Source: Roseovarius sp. UBA3070 (GTDB lineage Bacteria; Pseudomonadota; Alphaproteobacteria; Rhodobacterales; Rhodobacteraceae). From it: a DNA stretch of 5,524 nt. This document shows positions 1 to 5,524 of the stretch, in pieces. The translations under genes and the position numbers were made by a program. The notes below the pieces were generated by a model. That model saw only the letters and a program-made list of their open reading frames with translations. It had not been told where the DNA came from and searched no databases. The stretch lies in the NCBI GenBank assembly GCA_002366775.1, contig DFBW01000143.1, positions 1 through 5,524 on the forward strand. The letters are read 5' to 3'. Numbering within the stretch: position 1 is the stretch's first letter; every line of letters starts with the position of its first letter.

Positions 1-912
1 GGGGGGGCTTCGGCCATTCTGGTGCAGCCTGCGGGTGACATTACGCTGGCCGAGAAACAGGCGATCAACGCAGCCCTTCTTGCCTCGGGGGCACCGATTG
101 GGCAGATGAATACGGTGCGCAAGCATCTGAGTGCTGTCAAAGGCGGGCAACTGGCGGCGGCGGCATATCCTGCACAGGTTTTGGCGCTGATGATCTCGGA
201 TGTGCCGGGGGATGATCCGGCGATGATTGGATCGGGGCCAACGGTGGGGGATGCCAGCACGCCCGGCGATGCACTGGCCATACTTGAGCGGTACTCCATC
301 GACATACCCGACAGCGCCCGCGACGTTTTGAATGACACCCGCCGCGTGCTGACGCCCGACGACCCGCGGCTGCGCAATGTTGAAAACGTAATTTATGCAG
401 CCCCCTCCCAATCCTTGGCTGCCGCCGCCGATTTGGCGTGGGCAGAGGGGGTTGAACCCGATATTCTGGGCGATGCTCTTGAGGGTGAAGCGCGCGGCGT
501 GGCCCGTGCCCAGGCAGCACAGGCCCTGGCCCGCCAAGCCGCCATGCCACCGGGTGCACCACCGATGCTTTTGCTGTCAGGCGGAGAGTTAACAGTTACC
601 CGCAACGGCGATGGGATAGGCGGGCCGAATGCTGAATTTGCCCTGGCGCTGGCATTGGCGCTGAACGGCGCACCGGGCATTCACGCCATTGCCTGTGATA
701 CCGACGGCGTGGATGGCGCCGCCGAGGTGGCCGGTGCTATGATCGGCCCCGACACTCTGAACAACGCCAAGGTGCGCGGTGTTGACCCGCAATCCGCCTT
801 GGATCGCAACGATGCACATGGATTTTTTGAAACCTTGGGAGATCAGGTGGTGACCGGCCCGACGCTGACCAATGTAAACGATTTCCGTGCCATCCTGATC
901 TCCGGATCATGA
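1..912 (+). CDS. gckA: Glycerate 2-kinase (MOFRL family), 5' end missing
   Basis: Probable glycerate 2-kinase, a cytoplasmic enzyme converting D-glycerate and ATP to 2-phosphoglycerate. Older annotations call this family hydroxypyruvate reductase (TtuD). The frame is open from base 1, so the GTG at 22 is only an internal valine. About 303 residues are present; the family is usually about 420, so roughly the first 115-120 are missing. Numbering from base 1, visible signatures are the Gly-rich start (GGASA), NTVRKHLSAVKGG at about 37-49, SDVPGDDPAMIGSGPT at about 66-81, and a C-terminal MOFRL domain from about 188 to the end with SGGELTV, GGPNAEFALALAL, DTDGVDG and TNVNDFRAILI. The DUF4147 part is incomplete. 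It converges on the dehydrogenase gene with a 62-bp gap. Family membership is secure; kinase rather than reductase activity is taken from family knowledge. The symbol could equally be ttuD. Confidence 0.9.
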   Translation, partial: GGASAILVQPAGDITLAEKQAINAALLASGAPIGQMNTVRKHLSAVKGGQLAAAAYPAQVLALMISDVPGDDPAMIGSGPTVGDASTPGDALAILERYSIDIPDSARDVLNDTRRVLTPDDPRLRNVENVIYAAPSQSLAAAADLAWAEGVEPDILGDALEGEARGVARAQAAQALARQAAMPPGAPPMLLLSGGELTVTRNGDGIGGPNAEFALALALALNGAPGIHAIACDTDGVDGAAEVAGAMIGPDTLNNAKVRGVDPQSALDRNDAHGFFETLGDQVVTGPTLTNVNDFRAILISGS

Positions 913-951
913 CGGGCTATGCGCGCAACGGCTGGCTAATCAGTTGGCAAG

Positions 952-974
952 CCATCCCCGGCAGGCGGGAATGG
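952..974. terminator. GC-rich hairpin between convergent genes, candidate bidirectional terminator
   Basis: The arms ccatccccg (952-960) and cgggaatgg (966-974) pair over 9 bp with one C/A mismatch around a 5-base loop (gcagg). The hairpin directly abuts the stop codon of the - strand dehydrogenase and lies about 40 bp past the stop of the + strand kinase, where a shared terminator is expected. No T-tract follows on either strand, so it is not a classical intrinsic terminator. Confidence 0.35.
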
Positions 975-1727
975 TCACGCCCCACCGCGCAAGGATGGCA
1001 GGCCGATCCCTGTCGCCTCAAACCCACCGTCCGCCGCAATAATCTGACCGGTCACAAAGCTGGCTTGGGCCGAGCACAGGAAGGTAACGAGTGCTGCGAT
1101 CTCATCCTCCTGACCATAGCGGTTGAGCGGGATCGCATCATGATAAGCCGCACGGATGTCAGGCGTATGTACCGCCAGCGCCAGCTTGGTATCCACCGGG
1201 CCGGGACACACACAATTGGCGCGCACGCCGTATTCGCCCAGCTCTACCGCCTGTTGTTGGGTCAGGTGCATCACCCCCGCTTTGGAAGTGCCGTAGGCCA
1301 CCCGCAATGTGCTGGCACGAAGGCCCGAAATGGACGCGATATTCACGATCGCCCCCGATGCCGCCCGCAAAGCAGGGGTGCAGGCCTGAGACATCAGAAA
1401 CACACCGTCCAGATTGGTCTCCATTACCCGGCGCCAACGGGCAAAATCCGTGTCCTCAATCGGCCCGAAATCAGCCACCCCGGCATTGTTGACCAGCGCA
1501 TCCAGTGTTGCGCCTTCCGGCAATATTGATTGGGCCATTTGCGCCACCTGATCCGGCTGCGAAACATCACACAGGCAGGGTTGGGCATTTTCCAGTCCTG
1601 TAACGGCCTCGCTCAGGGCCGGTTCATCCCGGTCCAGCATGATCACGCGCCAGCCTTGATCCAGCAACTGTCGGCTGGTGGCCAGCCCAATTCCACGGGC
1701 TGCCCCGGTCACAATTGCGGTTTTCAT
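975..1727 (-). CDS. Classical SDR-family NAD(P)-dependent oxidoreductase
   Basis: A 250-residue cytoplasmic short-chain dehydrogenase/reductase of normal length for the classical group. Visible motifs are the cofactor-binding TGAARGIG (7-14), an acidic residue after the second strand (D32, which usually favours NAD over NADP), CDV (53-55), NNAG (80-83), and the tetrad N105, S132, Y145 and K149 (YGTSK). PGPVDT follows at 175-180, and the C-terminal strand ends in ADGGFEATG. The substrate cannot be read from the sequence; this branch resembles FabG-like alcohol and sugar dehydrogenases. The frame is open 20 codons further upstream, but ATG at 1727 is chosen because it gives the standard SDR N-terminus and has a strong AGAGGGG 6 bases upstream. 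It is divergent from the amidohydrolase gene and may share regulation with it. Confidence 0.9.
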   Translation of the reverse strand: MKTAIVTGAARGIGLATSRQLLDQGWRVIMLDRDEPALSEAVTGLENAQPCLCDVSQPDQVAQMAQSILPEGATLDALVNNAGVADFGPIEDTDFARWRRVMETNLDGVFLMSQACTPALRAASGAIVNIASISGLRASTLRVAYGTSKAGVMHLTQQQAVELGEYGVRANCVCPGPVDTKLALAVHTPDIRAAYHDAIPLNRYGQEDEIAALVTFLCSAQASFVTGQIIAADGGFEATGIGLPSLRGGA

Positions 1728-1827
1728 AATTGGCCCCTCTTTTGACGGTATGGCGCACCTTACGTTTGTCGACGGGCAAATGGCCATATCTCTTGTGCAG
1801 TGCCGTGAATTTGGACAGATTGACCAG
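1728..1827. promoter_or_regulatory. Divergent promoter region between the SDR and amidohydrolase genes
   Basis: This 100-bp spacer separates two divergently transcribed genes and so should contain both promoters. It holds an imperfect dyad TTTGTC-GACG-GGCAAA at 1765-1780 (5 of 6 positions symmetric) and the palindrome ATGGCCAT at 1780-1787. Either could be an operator half-site, but both are short. A weak + strand promoter-like pair is TTGTCG (1766-1771) and TATCTC (1787-1792), with a suboptimal 15-bp gap. No convincing -35/-10 pair is visible on the - strand. Confidence 0.4.
1734..1740 (-). promoter_or_regulatory. Ribosome binding site of the SDR gene
   Basis: On the - strand the sequence AGAGGGG ends 6 bases before ATG 1727. 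It is a strong Shine-Dalgarno match and decides the start in favour of the 250-residue product over the longer open frame beginning at 1787. Confidence 0.75.
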
Positions 1828-2991
1828 ATGAAAACAGATTACCTTCTGCCCCAGATGAGCGAATGGCGACATGCGCTGCACCAGATGCCCGAGCTGGAAC
1901 TGGACCTGCCCAAAACCGCTGCCTATGTGGCCAATCTACTGCAAGGCTTTGGCCTTGAGGTCCATACCGGCGTGGGCCAGAGCGGCGTGGTTGGCATCCT
2001 GACACGCGGCAACGGGCCCGGCTGTATCGGATTGAGGGCCGAACTGGACGCCCTGCCAATCACCGAAAACACCGGGTTTGAATACGCATCAAACCATCCC
2101 GGCAAGATGCACGCCTGTGGCCATGATGGCCATATGACCATGCTGCTGGGGGCGGCCAAACACCTGTCAGAACACGGTGTGTTTAACGGCAAGGTTGCCT
2201 TCATCTTTCAACCGGATGAGGAATTTGGCACCGGGGCCGCCACAATGATCCGCGACGGGTTGTTTGACCGGTTTGCGATAGATGAGGTCTATGCCATTCA
2301 TAACCTGCCGGGCATGGCCTCAGGCACATTTGCAACGCGGGCGGGACCAATCACCGCCTCGGAAAGCCTGTTTGAAATCAACGTCCAAGGCCAGGGAGGC
2401 CATGCCGCCCTGCCCCATATGGGGGTGGATGCGATCACTGTCGGTGCGCAGATTGTGAATGCTCTGCAAACCATCGTGTCGCGCAAGCTGGACCCGGCAC
2501 AAAATGGCGTTGTGTCGGTGACGGAGTTCATCACCGATGGCAAACGCAATGTGTTGCCGGGACATGCCAGGCTGTGTGGCGACGCGCGCGCACTGACACC
2601 TGATACCAATGCCGCGATCAAAGCGAAGATGGAACAGATTGCCAGCGGAATAGCCGCCGCCCACGGGGTGACAGCCACCACCAGCTATACCACGATATTT
2701 GAGCCGACAATCAACGCCTCTGCCCCGGTGCGCGCCGTAGAGCGGGCCGCGCGCAATATCACTGACCAGGTGGATGCAGATTGCCCGCCCAAACTTTTTT
2801 CCGAGGATTTTGCACATATGGCCGCCAAAATACCGGGGGCATTTATCCTGATGGGCAATGGCACGAATGCACATCATGCGCGCCCGCTGCACTCTGCGGA
2901 TTATGATTTTAACGATGCCGGGTTGGTGCCCGGGTCATCCTTCTGGGTAGAATTGGTGGAACAGCAACTGGCGCCAAGCACGTCAATCTGA
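1828..2991 (+). CDS. M20D-family amidohydrolase (hippurate hydrolase / N-acyl amino acid hydrolase type)
   Basis: A 387-residue cytoplasmic metallohydrolase of normal family length that should cleave an amide bond in an N-acylated amino acid or similar compound. The family-typical start WRHALHQMPEL is at 13-23. The di-metal site is visible as MHACGHDGH (94-102: C97, H99, catalytic-region D100), QPDEE (128-132, general base and metal Glu), H158 in AIHNLP, and H355 in LHSADYDF. The inserted lid/dimerisation domain carries GQGGHAALPH (188-197). The usual RADMDALPI reads RAELDALPI here (70-78), a conservative Asp-to-Glu change. ATG 1828 is preferred because it places the conserved N-terminal helix at the usual distance; its Shine-Dalgarno (GGACAG, 9 bases upstream) is weak, and in-frame ATGs at 1750 and 1780 cannot be excluded. 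The substrate is unknown. It stands alone on its strand, divergent from the SDR gene. Confidence 0.9.
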   Translation: MKTDYLLPQMSEWRHALHQMPELELDLPKTAAYVANLLQGFGLEVHTGVGQSGVVGILTRGNGPGCIGLRAELDALPITENTGFEYASNHPGKMHACGHDGHMTMLLGAAKHLSEHGVFNGKVAFIFQPDEEFGTGAATMIRDGLFDRFAIDEVYAIHNLPGMASGTFATRAGPITASESLFEINVQGQGGHAALPHMGVDAITVGAQIVNALQTIVSRKLDPAQNGVVSVTEFITDGKRNVLPGHARLCGDARALTPDTNAAIKAKMEQIASGIAAAHGVTATTSYTTIFEPTINASAPVRAVERAARNITDQVDADCPPKLFSEDFAHMAAKIPGAFILMGNGTNAHHARPLHSADYDFNDAGLVPGSSFWVELVEQQLAPSTSI

Positions 2992-3103
2992 CGTCCGCGA
3001 ATGTAGTTTCGGCACAATCATAGAGGGAGTGCGCGCCCGGAGAGCAATTATTGGGTGTTTTGACCCTATCCGTTTGTTCAGGTGACGCATCTGGCAGCTT
3101 GTG

Positions 3104-3148
3104 ACATCAATTGGAATGGCTGTGGAACTTGGCCACTCCAATTGATGT
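3104..3148. repeat. Long inverted repeat (17-bp arms) just upstream of the exported-protein gene
   Basis: The left arm at 3104-3120 (acatcaattggaatggc) and right arm at 3132-3148 (gccactccaattgatgt) are reverse complements except for one A/C mismatch, around an 11-base loop. Each arm also contains the small palindrome CAATTG. The right arm ends 10 bases before ATG 3159, touching the only Shine-Dalgarno-like sequence (gtgga, 3147-3151), so as RNA it could hinder ribosome entry and as DNA it could be an operator. No T-tract follows on either strand, which argues against an intrinsic terminator for the upstream amidohydrolase. The rest of the 2992-3158 spacer shows no recognisable promoter. Confidence 0.85.
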
Positions 3149-3158
3149 GGATCCAAAT

Positions 3159-3659
3159 ATGAGTGACTTTCTAATGCGCCCCGCTTTGTTTGTCTGGGCT
3201 TGTGTCGGGCTTTTGTCCGCATCCGCAGTCGCCACGGCAGACGAGCATCCGATGCTCAAAATTTGCCGTGATATGGATTACACAACTGCCCACACCCTAT
3301 ACCTGAATGATCTGGAACAGATGGAACAGGCCAGCTTTGCCACGTCCACCATCTGGACCGAAGGTACGATTGAATTTCAGGGGGTTCCGCTTCGTGCATT
3401 GCTGGACCATGCCGATTTCACATCAGGCACGCTCGAGCTGACGGCGATCAATGACTATTACGTTGAAATCCCCGTGGATGAGGCGCGCGACAGCCTCGCC
3501 TTGATTGCATACCGGATGGACGGAGAACTGATGAGCACGCGCGACAAGGGCCCGCTCTGGCTGGTTTATCCGTTTGATTCTGATGCAAAGTACCAGTCGG
3601 AAATCTATTATTCCAAAAGCATCTGGCAGATCGACCACATCAAACTGCTGCCCGAGTAG
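3159..3659 (+). CDS. Exported small protein with molybdopterin-oxidoreductase-like (COG3915-type) fold
   Basis: A 166-residue protein with a likely Sec signal peptide: a positive residue (R7), the hydrophobic stretch FVWACVGLLSASAVA, and a probable cleavage after ATA near residue 27. The mature part resembles small stand-alone proteins of the oxidoreductase molybdopterin-binding (sulfite-oxidase-like) fold: WTEGTIEFQGVPLRALL (66-82), ELTAINDYYVEIPVDEA (93-109), RMDGELMSTRDKGPLWLVYPFD (119-140) and a terminal IYYSKSIWQI. The only mature cysteine is C36 near the N-terminus, so the molybdenum-ligating cysteine of true sulfite oxidases is not evident and catalysis is doubtful. It is probably periplasmic. 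The start is uncertain: ATG 3159 has a weak gtgga 7 bases upstream; ATG 3174 would give a slightly shorter, equally plausible signal peptide. A TTG at 3111 also opens the frame but would lie inside the inverted repeat. It has no co-directional partner in the window. Confidence 0.75.
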   Translation: MSDFLMRPALFVWACVGLLSASAVATADEHPMLKICRDMDYTTAHTLYLNDLEQMEQASFATSTIWTEGTIEFQGVPLRALLDHADFTSGTLELTAINDYYVEIPVDEARDSLALIAYRMDGELMSTRDKGPLWLVYPFDSDAKYQSEIYYSKSIWQIDHIKLLPE

Positions 3660-3664
3660 GCCGT

Positions 3665-3718
3665 TCAGGTCGGTTGGCTGTTGATCTTAAATGCCGAAAT
3701 ACCAAAGCAAAAATAGGC
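3665..3718 (-). other. In-frame continuation of the membrane-protein gene beyond its TAG stop
   Basis: After the TAG at 3719-3721 the same frame continues for 17 codons (AYFCFGISAFKINSQPT) to a TGA at 3665-3667. Joined to the preceding FKFLGAAA it would make a complete hydrophobic helix followed by a short polar tail, as expected for the end of a membrane protein. A single change of TAG to TGG would insert Trp and restore a protein of about 213 residues. The extended gene would end 5 bp from the stop of the convergent exported-protein gene. This looks like remnant or readthrough coding sequence rather than spacer. Confidence 0.55.
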
Positions 3719-4306
3719 CTAGGCGGCCGCGCCAAGGAACTTGAATCCTTCCTCCAGCGCCTGCGAGGTACCATAGGGAATGGGCAGAATTTCCTGCACC
3801 GCATCCACCACGACAGACAAAAACAGCATGCCACCCGCAGTCAGGAAGGCAATGCCGTCAACCTGCGCAATTCGGCTCCAGTGCCGTTTGATCAGATAGG
3901 CCAGAAACAAGGCGTAGGCCGGGATCAAAATGCCCTCGGTGATGTAACGATCATGGATCAGGAAATAATCATCCACCGCCAGAAAGAAGGAAAATCCGCC
4001 TGCAAGTTTCAGCAATGTCTTGTGAGCGTCCTCCTTTTTGGTCGCAAAAGTGGCCACCCGGAAAAAGCAGAACACAGCAGCCGCCAGCCACAACCATGTA
4101 CCGATGGTGGAAACAAAGCCAAGAAAACTGGAGGTTTTGGTTTGTTGGGCGGGATCGCGCAGGATTTCTATCAACGAAAAACCGGCAGCCGACATTATGG
4201 CCAGCGACACAAGGTAGAAGACCAAGGCCGGCACCAAACAACGATACAACATACGCACCATGGCATCACGAGTGAGGACATCTTGCATCCAATTGCGTTT
4301 GGTCAT
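3719..4306 (-). CDS. Multi-spanning membrane protein of unknown function, probably C-terminally truncated
   Basis: A 195-residue integral membrane protein that I do not recognise. Hydrophobic segments lie at about 23-41 (LVPALVFYLVSLAIM), 61-85, 98-118, 126-140 and 152-169. A sixth begins after EEGFKFLG (185-192) but is cut by the stop after GAAA. The third segment ends in DDYFLIHD (112-119); together with D168 and E185/E186 near later membrane segments, these acidic and His residues could form a polar or metal-binding site, which is speculation. ATG 4306 is chosen over 4321 because GAGGG lies 8 bases upstream of it, whereas 4321 has no ribosome binding site. The gene is co-directional with UDP-glucose dehydrogenase but 170 bp away, so probably transcribed separately; it converges on the exported-protein gene. 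The TAG stop is discussed in a separate entry; the gene may be a recent pseudogene or carry a sequence error. Confidence 0.75.
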   Translation of the reverse strand: MTKRNWMQDVLTRDAMVRMLYRCLVPALVFYLVSLAIMSAAGFSLIEILRDPAQQTKTSSFLGFVSTIGTWLWLAAAVFCFFRVATFATKKEDAHKTLLKLAGGFSFFLAVDDYFLIHDRYITEGILIPAYALFLAYLIKRHWSRIAQVDGIAFLTAGGMLFLSVVVDAVQEILPIPYGTSQALEEGFKFLGAAA

Positions 4307-4314
4307 GGCGGTGG

Positions 4315-4319
4315 CCCTC
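4315..4319 (-). promoter_or_regulatory. Ribosome binding site of the membrane-protein gene
   Basis: GAGGG on the - strand lies 8 bases before ATG 4306. It supports that start over the in-frame ATG at 4321, which would itself overlap this site. Confidence 0.6.
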
Positions 4320-4450
4320 ATTCAGACTGAAACGCCCGAATGCCGGGATTTCGCTGCCAAATCAAGCTTTGTTCGTCCCAACAACAGGATTTATCGCTGT
4401 ACCGCCCCGAAGACCGCGATCAAATCAAGACACATGCACCCTACATCCGG

Positions 4451-4468
4451 AAAAACACGAAAGGCGTG
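4451..4468 (-). terminator. Weak candidate terminator after UDP-glucose dehydrogenase
   Basis: About 8 bases past the TAA stop, the - strand reads CACG-CCTTT-CGTG followed by TTTTT. The T-tract is right for an intrinsic terminator, but a 4-bp stem is very short. The remainder of the 155-bp stretch to 4322 must hold the promoter of the membrane-protein gene; I see no clear -35/-10 pair there. Confidence 0.3.
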
Positions 4469-4476
4469 AGGTGGCT

Positions 4477-5524
4477 TTACTCTTCAGCATCATCCGCTTT
4501 GCGCCAAAACGGGGCACGCCCGACGCTTTCGTAGGCTTCAAACCCTGCGCGTTTGGCATCATTGGTGGAGTAAATATTGCGCAGATCCGCCATGCGTGGC
4601 GTCGCCATTTTGCGGGCAATACGTTTGAGATCAAGAGCGCGAAACTCGTTCCATTCGGTCAGGATCACCAGCAGATCAGCATTGTTGGCGGCCTTGTAAG
4701 CGTCCTCAGTCCATTGCACCCCCGGCAGCAGTGCTTCGCCCTCGTGGCGGCCCTGAGGATCAACGACCCGCACTTTGGCGCCCCCCCCCACCAAAGCCGG
4801 AATGATCGTCAAAGCGGGGGCATCACGCATGTCATCGGTGTTGGGTTTGAACGTCACCCCAAGCACGGTAATGATCTTGCCGTTGAAGGATCCGTCGCTC
4901 AGATCAAGCAGTTTGTCGATCATGCGACGCTTAATGCCTTCGTTGACGTTAATCACTGTTTCGGTGATCTGCATTGGCAGGCTAACATCCTGCCCGATCC
5001 GCGCCAATGCTATGGTATCTTTTGGAAAACAACTTCCGCCATAGCCGGGACCGGCATGCAGGAATTTGTTGCCGATGCGCCCATCCAACCCCATGCCGTG
5101 ACTGACTAACTTTACGTTCGCACCAGTACGTTCGCACAGCGCCGCTATTTCGTTGATAAAGGTGATCTTGGTCGCCAGAAACGCATTGGCGGCGTATTTG
5201 ATCATCTCGGCACTTTCCAGATCAGTGCTCAGAATCGGGAAATCGCGCAGATAAAGCGGGCGATAGATATCTTCCATCACCTGCGCCGCCCGGTCGGTCT
5301 GCACGCCTACCACCACGCGGTCTGGCTTCATGAAGTCCTCAATCGCGGCCCCTTCTCGCAGAAACTCAGGATTCGAGGCGACATCAAATTCAAGCGTGGG
5401 ATTGGCCTTGCGCACGGCGTGCTTCACTTGCCGATTGGTGCCCACAGGCACTGTGGATTTGGTGACAATGACGACGTATTCTTTGGCCAATTGGGCAAAT
5501 TCTTCAGCGGCCGCCATCACATAG
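4477..5524 (-). CDS. ugd: UDP-glucose 6-dehydrogenase, N-terminus missing
   Basis: Cytoplasmic enzyme oxidising UDP-glucose to UDP-glucuronate with two NAD+, a precursor for acidic exopolysaccharide, capsule or LPS sugars. The frame is open to the window edge (a Tyr codon precedes the GTG at 5520), so that GTG is internal. About 348 residues are present; the family is about 430-440, so most of the N-terminal NAD-binding Rossmann domain lies outside. Counting from codon 5520, signatures are KSTVPVGT (21-28), NPEFLREG (50-57), DRVVVG (67-72), K108 and N112 in KYAANAF, the catalytic cysteine C164 with K167 and D168 in GPGYGGSCFPKD (157-168), and the C-terminal UDP-binding domain opening with GVTFKPNTDDMRDAP (221-235). 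All visible active-site residues are intact. A run of nine G lies in the coding strand. The gene name could also be rkpK, udg or tuaD in other organisms. Confidence 0.95.
   Translation of the reverse strand, partial: YVMAAAEEFAQLAKEYVVIVTKSTVPVGTNRQVKHAVRKANPTLEFDVASNPEFLREGAAIEDFMKPDRVVVGVQTDRAAQVMEDIYRPLYLRDFPILSTDLESAEMIKYAANAFLATKITFINEIAALCERTGANVKLVSHGMGLDGRIGNKFLHAGPGYGGSCFPKDTIALARIGQDVSLPMQITETVINVNEGIKRRMIDKLLDLSDGSFNGKIITVLGVTFKPNTDDMRDAPALTIIPALVGGGAKVRVVDPQGRHEGEALLPGVQWTEDAYKAANNADLLVILTEWNEFRALDLKRIARKMATPRMADLRNIYSTNDAKRAGFEAYESVGRAPFWRKADDAEE
4781..4789. repeat. Nine-base C/G homopolymer inside the UDP-glucose dehydrogenase gene
   Basis: Nine consecutive C on the + strand (G on the coding strand) encode the glycines of LVGGGAKV in the C-terminal domain. 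The frame is intact here. Such runs are prone to slippage in replication and to sequencing error; a change of one base would remove about the last 100 residues. Confidence 0.9.

Noticed and set aside
909..1529. 206-codon open frame on the + strand
   Set aside because: It lies antisense to the SDR gene, whose full motif set is intact. The translation shows no family features and reads as a shadow of a GC-rich gene.
1678..1827. N-terminal extension of the amidohydrolase by 50 codons
   Set aside because: It would overlap the start of the SDR gene and adds sequence unlike the family. ATG 1828 gives the standard length and N-terminus.
3053..3066. GGGT-gttttg-ACCC hairpin downstream of the amidohydrolase
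   Set aside because: The stem is only 4 bp, lies more than 60 bp past the stop and has no T-tract; indistinguishable from chance.
3719..3721. TAG read as pyrrolysine
   Set aside because: Pyrrolysine use is confined to certain archaea and a few bacteria with methylamine methyltransferases. Nothing here suggests it, and the site fits an ordinary Trp codon mutated to a stop.
3674..4330. 218-codon open frame on the + strand opposite the membrane protein
   Set aside because: Its translation is low-complexity in Gln, His and Lys with no domain. The - strand frame has clear membrane segments and a good ribosome binding site.
4322..4450. Promoter for the membrane-protein gene
   Set aside because: Several TTG-rich and AT-rich hexamers occur on the - strand (for example GATAAA), but none pairs with a matching element at 16-18 bp spacing.
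4369..5109. 246-codon open frame on the + strand
   Set aside because: It is antisense to UDP-glucose dehydrogenase and shows no recognisable domain; a shadow frame.

Overview
The window looks like chromosomal DNA from an alphaproteobacterium of the Rhodobacterales (Roseobacter-type). I infer this from the GC-rich, alphaproteobacterial-style codon use, the MOFRL-type glycerate kinase, and the overall character of the proteins. It holds six genes, two of them cut by the window edges. I see no RNA genes, insertion sequences, CRISPR arrays, phage genes or clear signs of recent transfer. Most of it is ordinary metabolic gene content, and I found no convincing new multi-gene system.

Layout: (1) the C-terminal three quarters of a glycerate 2-kinase on the + strand, 1-912. 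(2) A short-chain dehydrogenase on the - strand, 975-1727, convergent with the kinase; a GC-rich hairpin sits in the gap. (3) An M20D-type amidohydrolase on the + strand, 1828-2991, divergent from the dehydrogenase across a 100-bp spacer that must hold both promoters. (4) A gap of about 170 bp with a striking 17-bp-arm inverted repeat, followed by a small exported protein with a molybdopterin-oxidoreductase-like fold, 3159-3659 +. (5) An unrecognised multi-spanning membrane protein on the - strand, 3719-4306, whose frame is cut by a TAG just inside what looks like its last membrane helix. (6) The C-terminal part of a UDP-glucose 6-dehydrogenase on the - strand, 4477-5524.

Functional links are loose. 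The kinase feeds glycerate into central carbon metabolism as 2-phosphoglycerate. The dehydrogenase and amidohydrolase may be co-regulated from their shared spacer, perhaps in breakdown of an acylated amino compound, but this rests on position only. UDP-glucose dehydrogenase supplies UDP-glucuronate for surface polysaccharide. Genes 4 and 5 are convergent neighbours of uncertain role.

The two observations most worth a second look are the in-frame amber codon in the membrane protein, where the reading continues with a hydrophobic helix for 17 more codons, and the long hairpin lying against the start of the exported protein gene.
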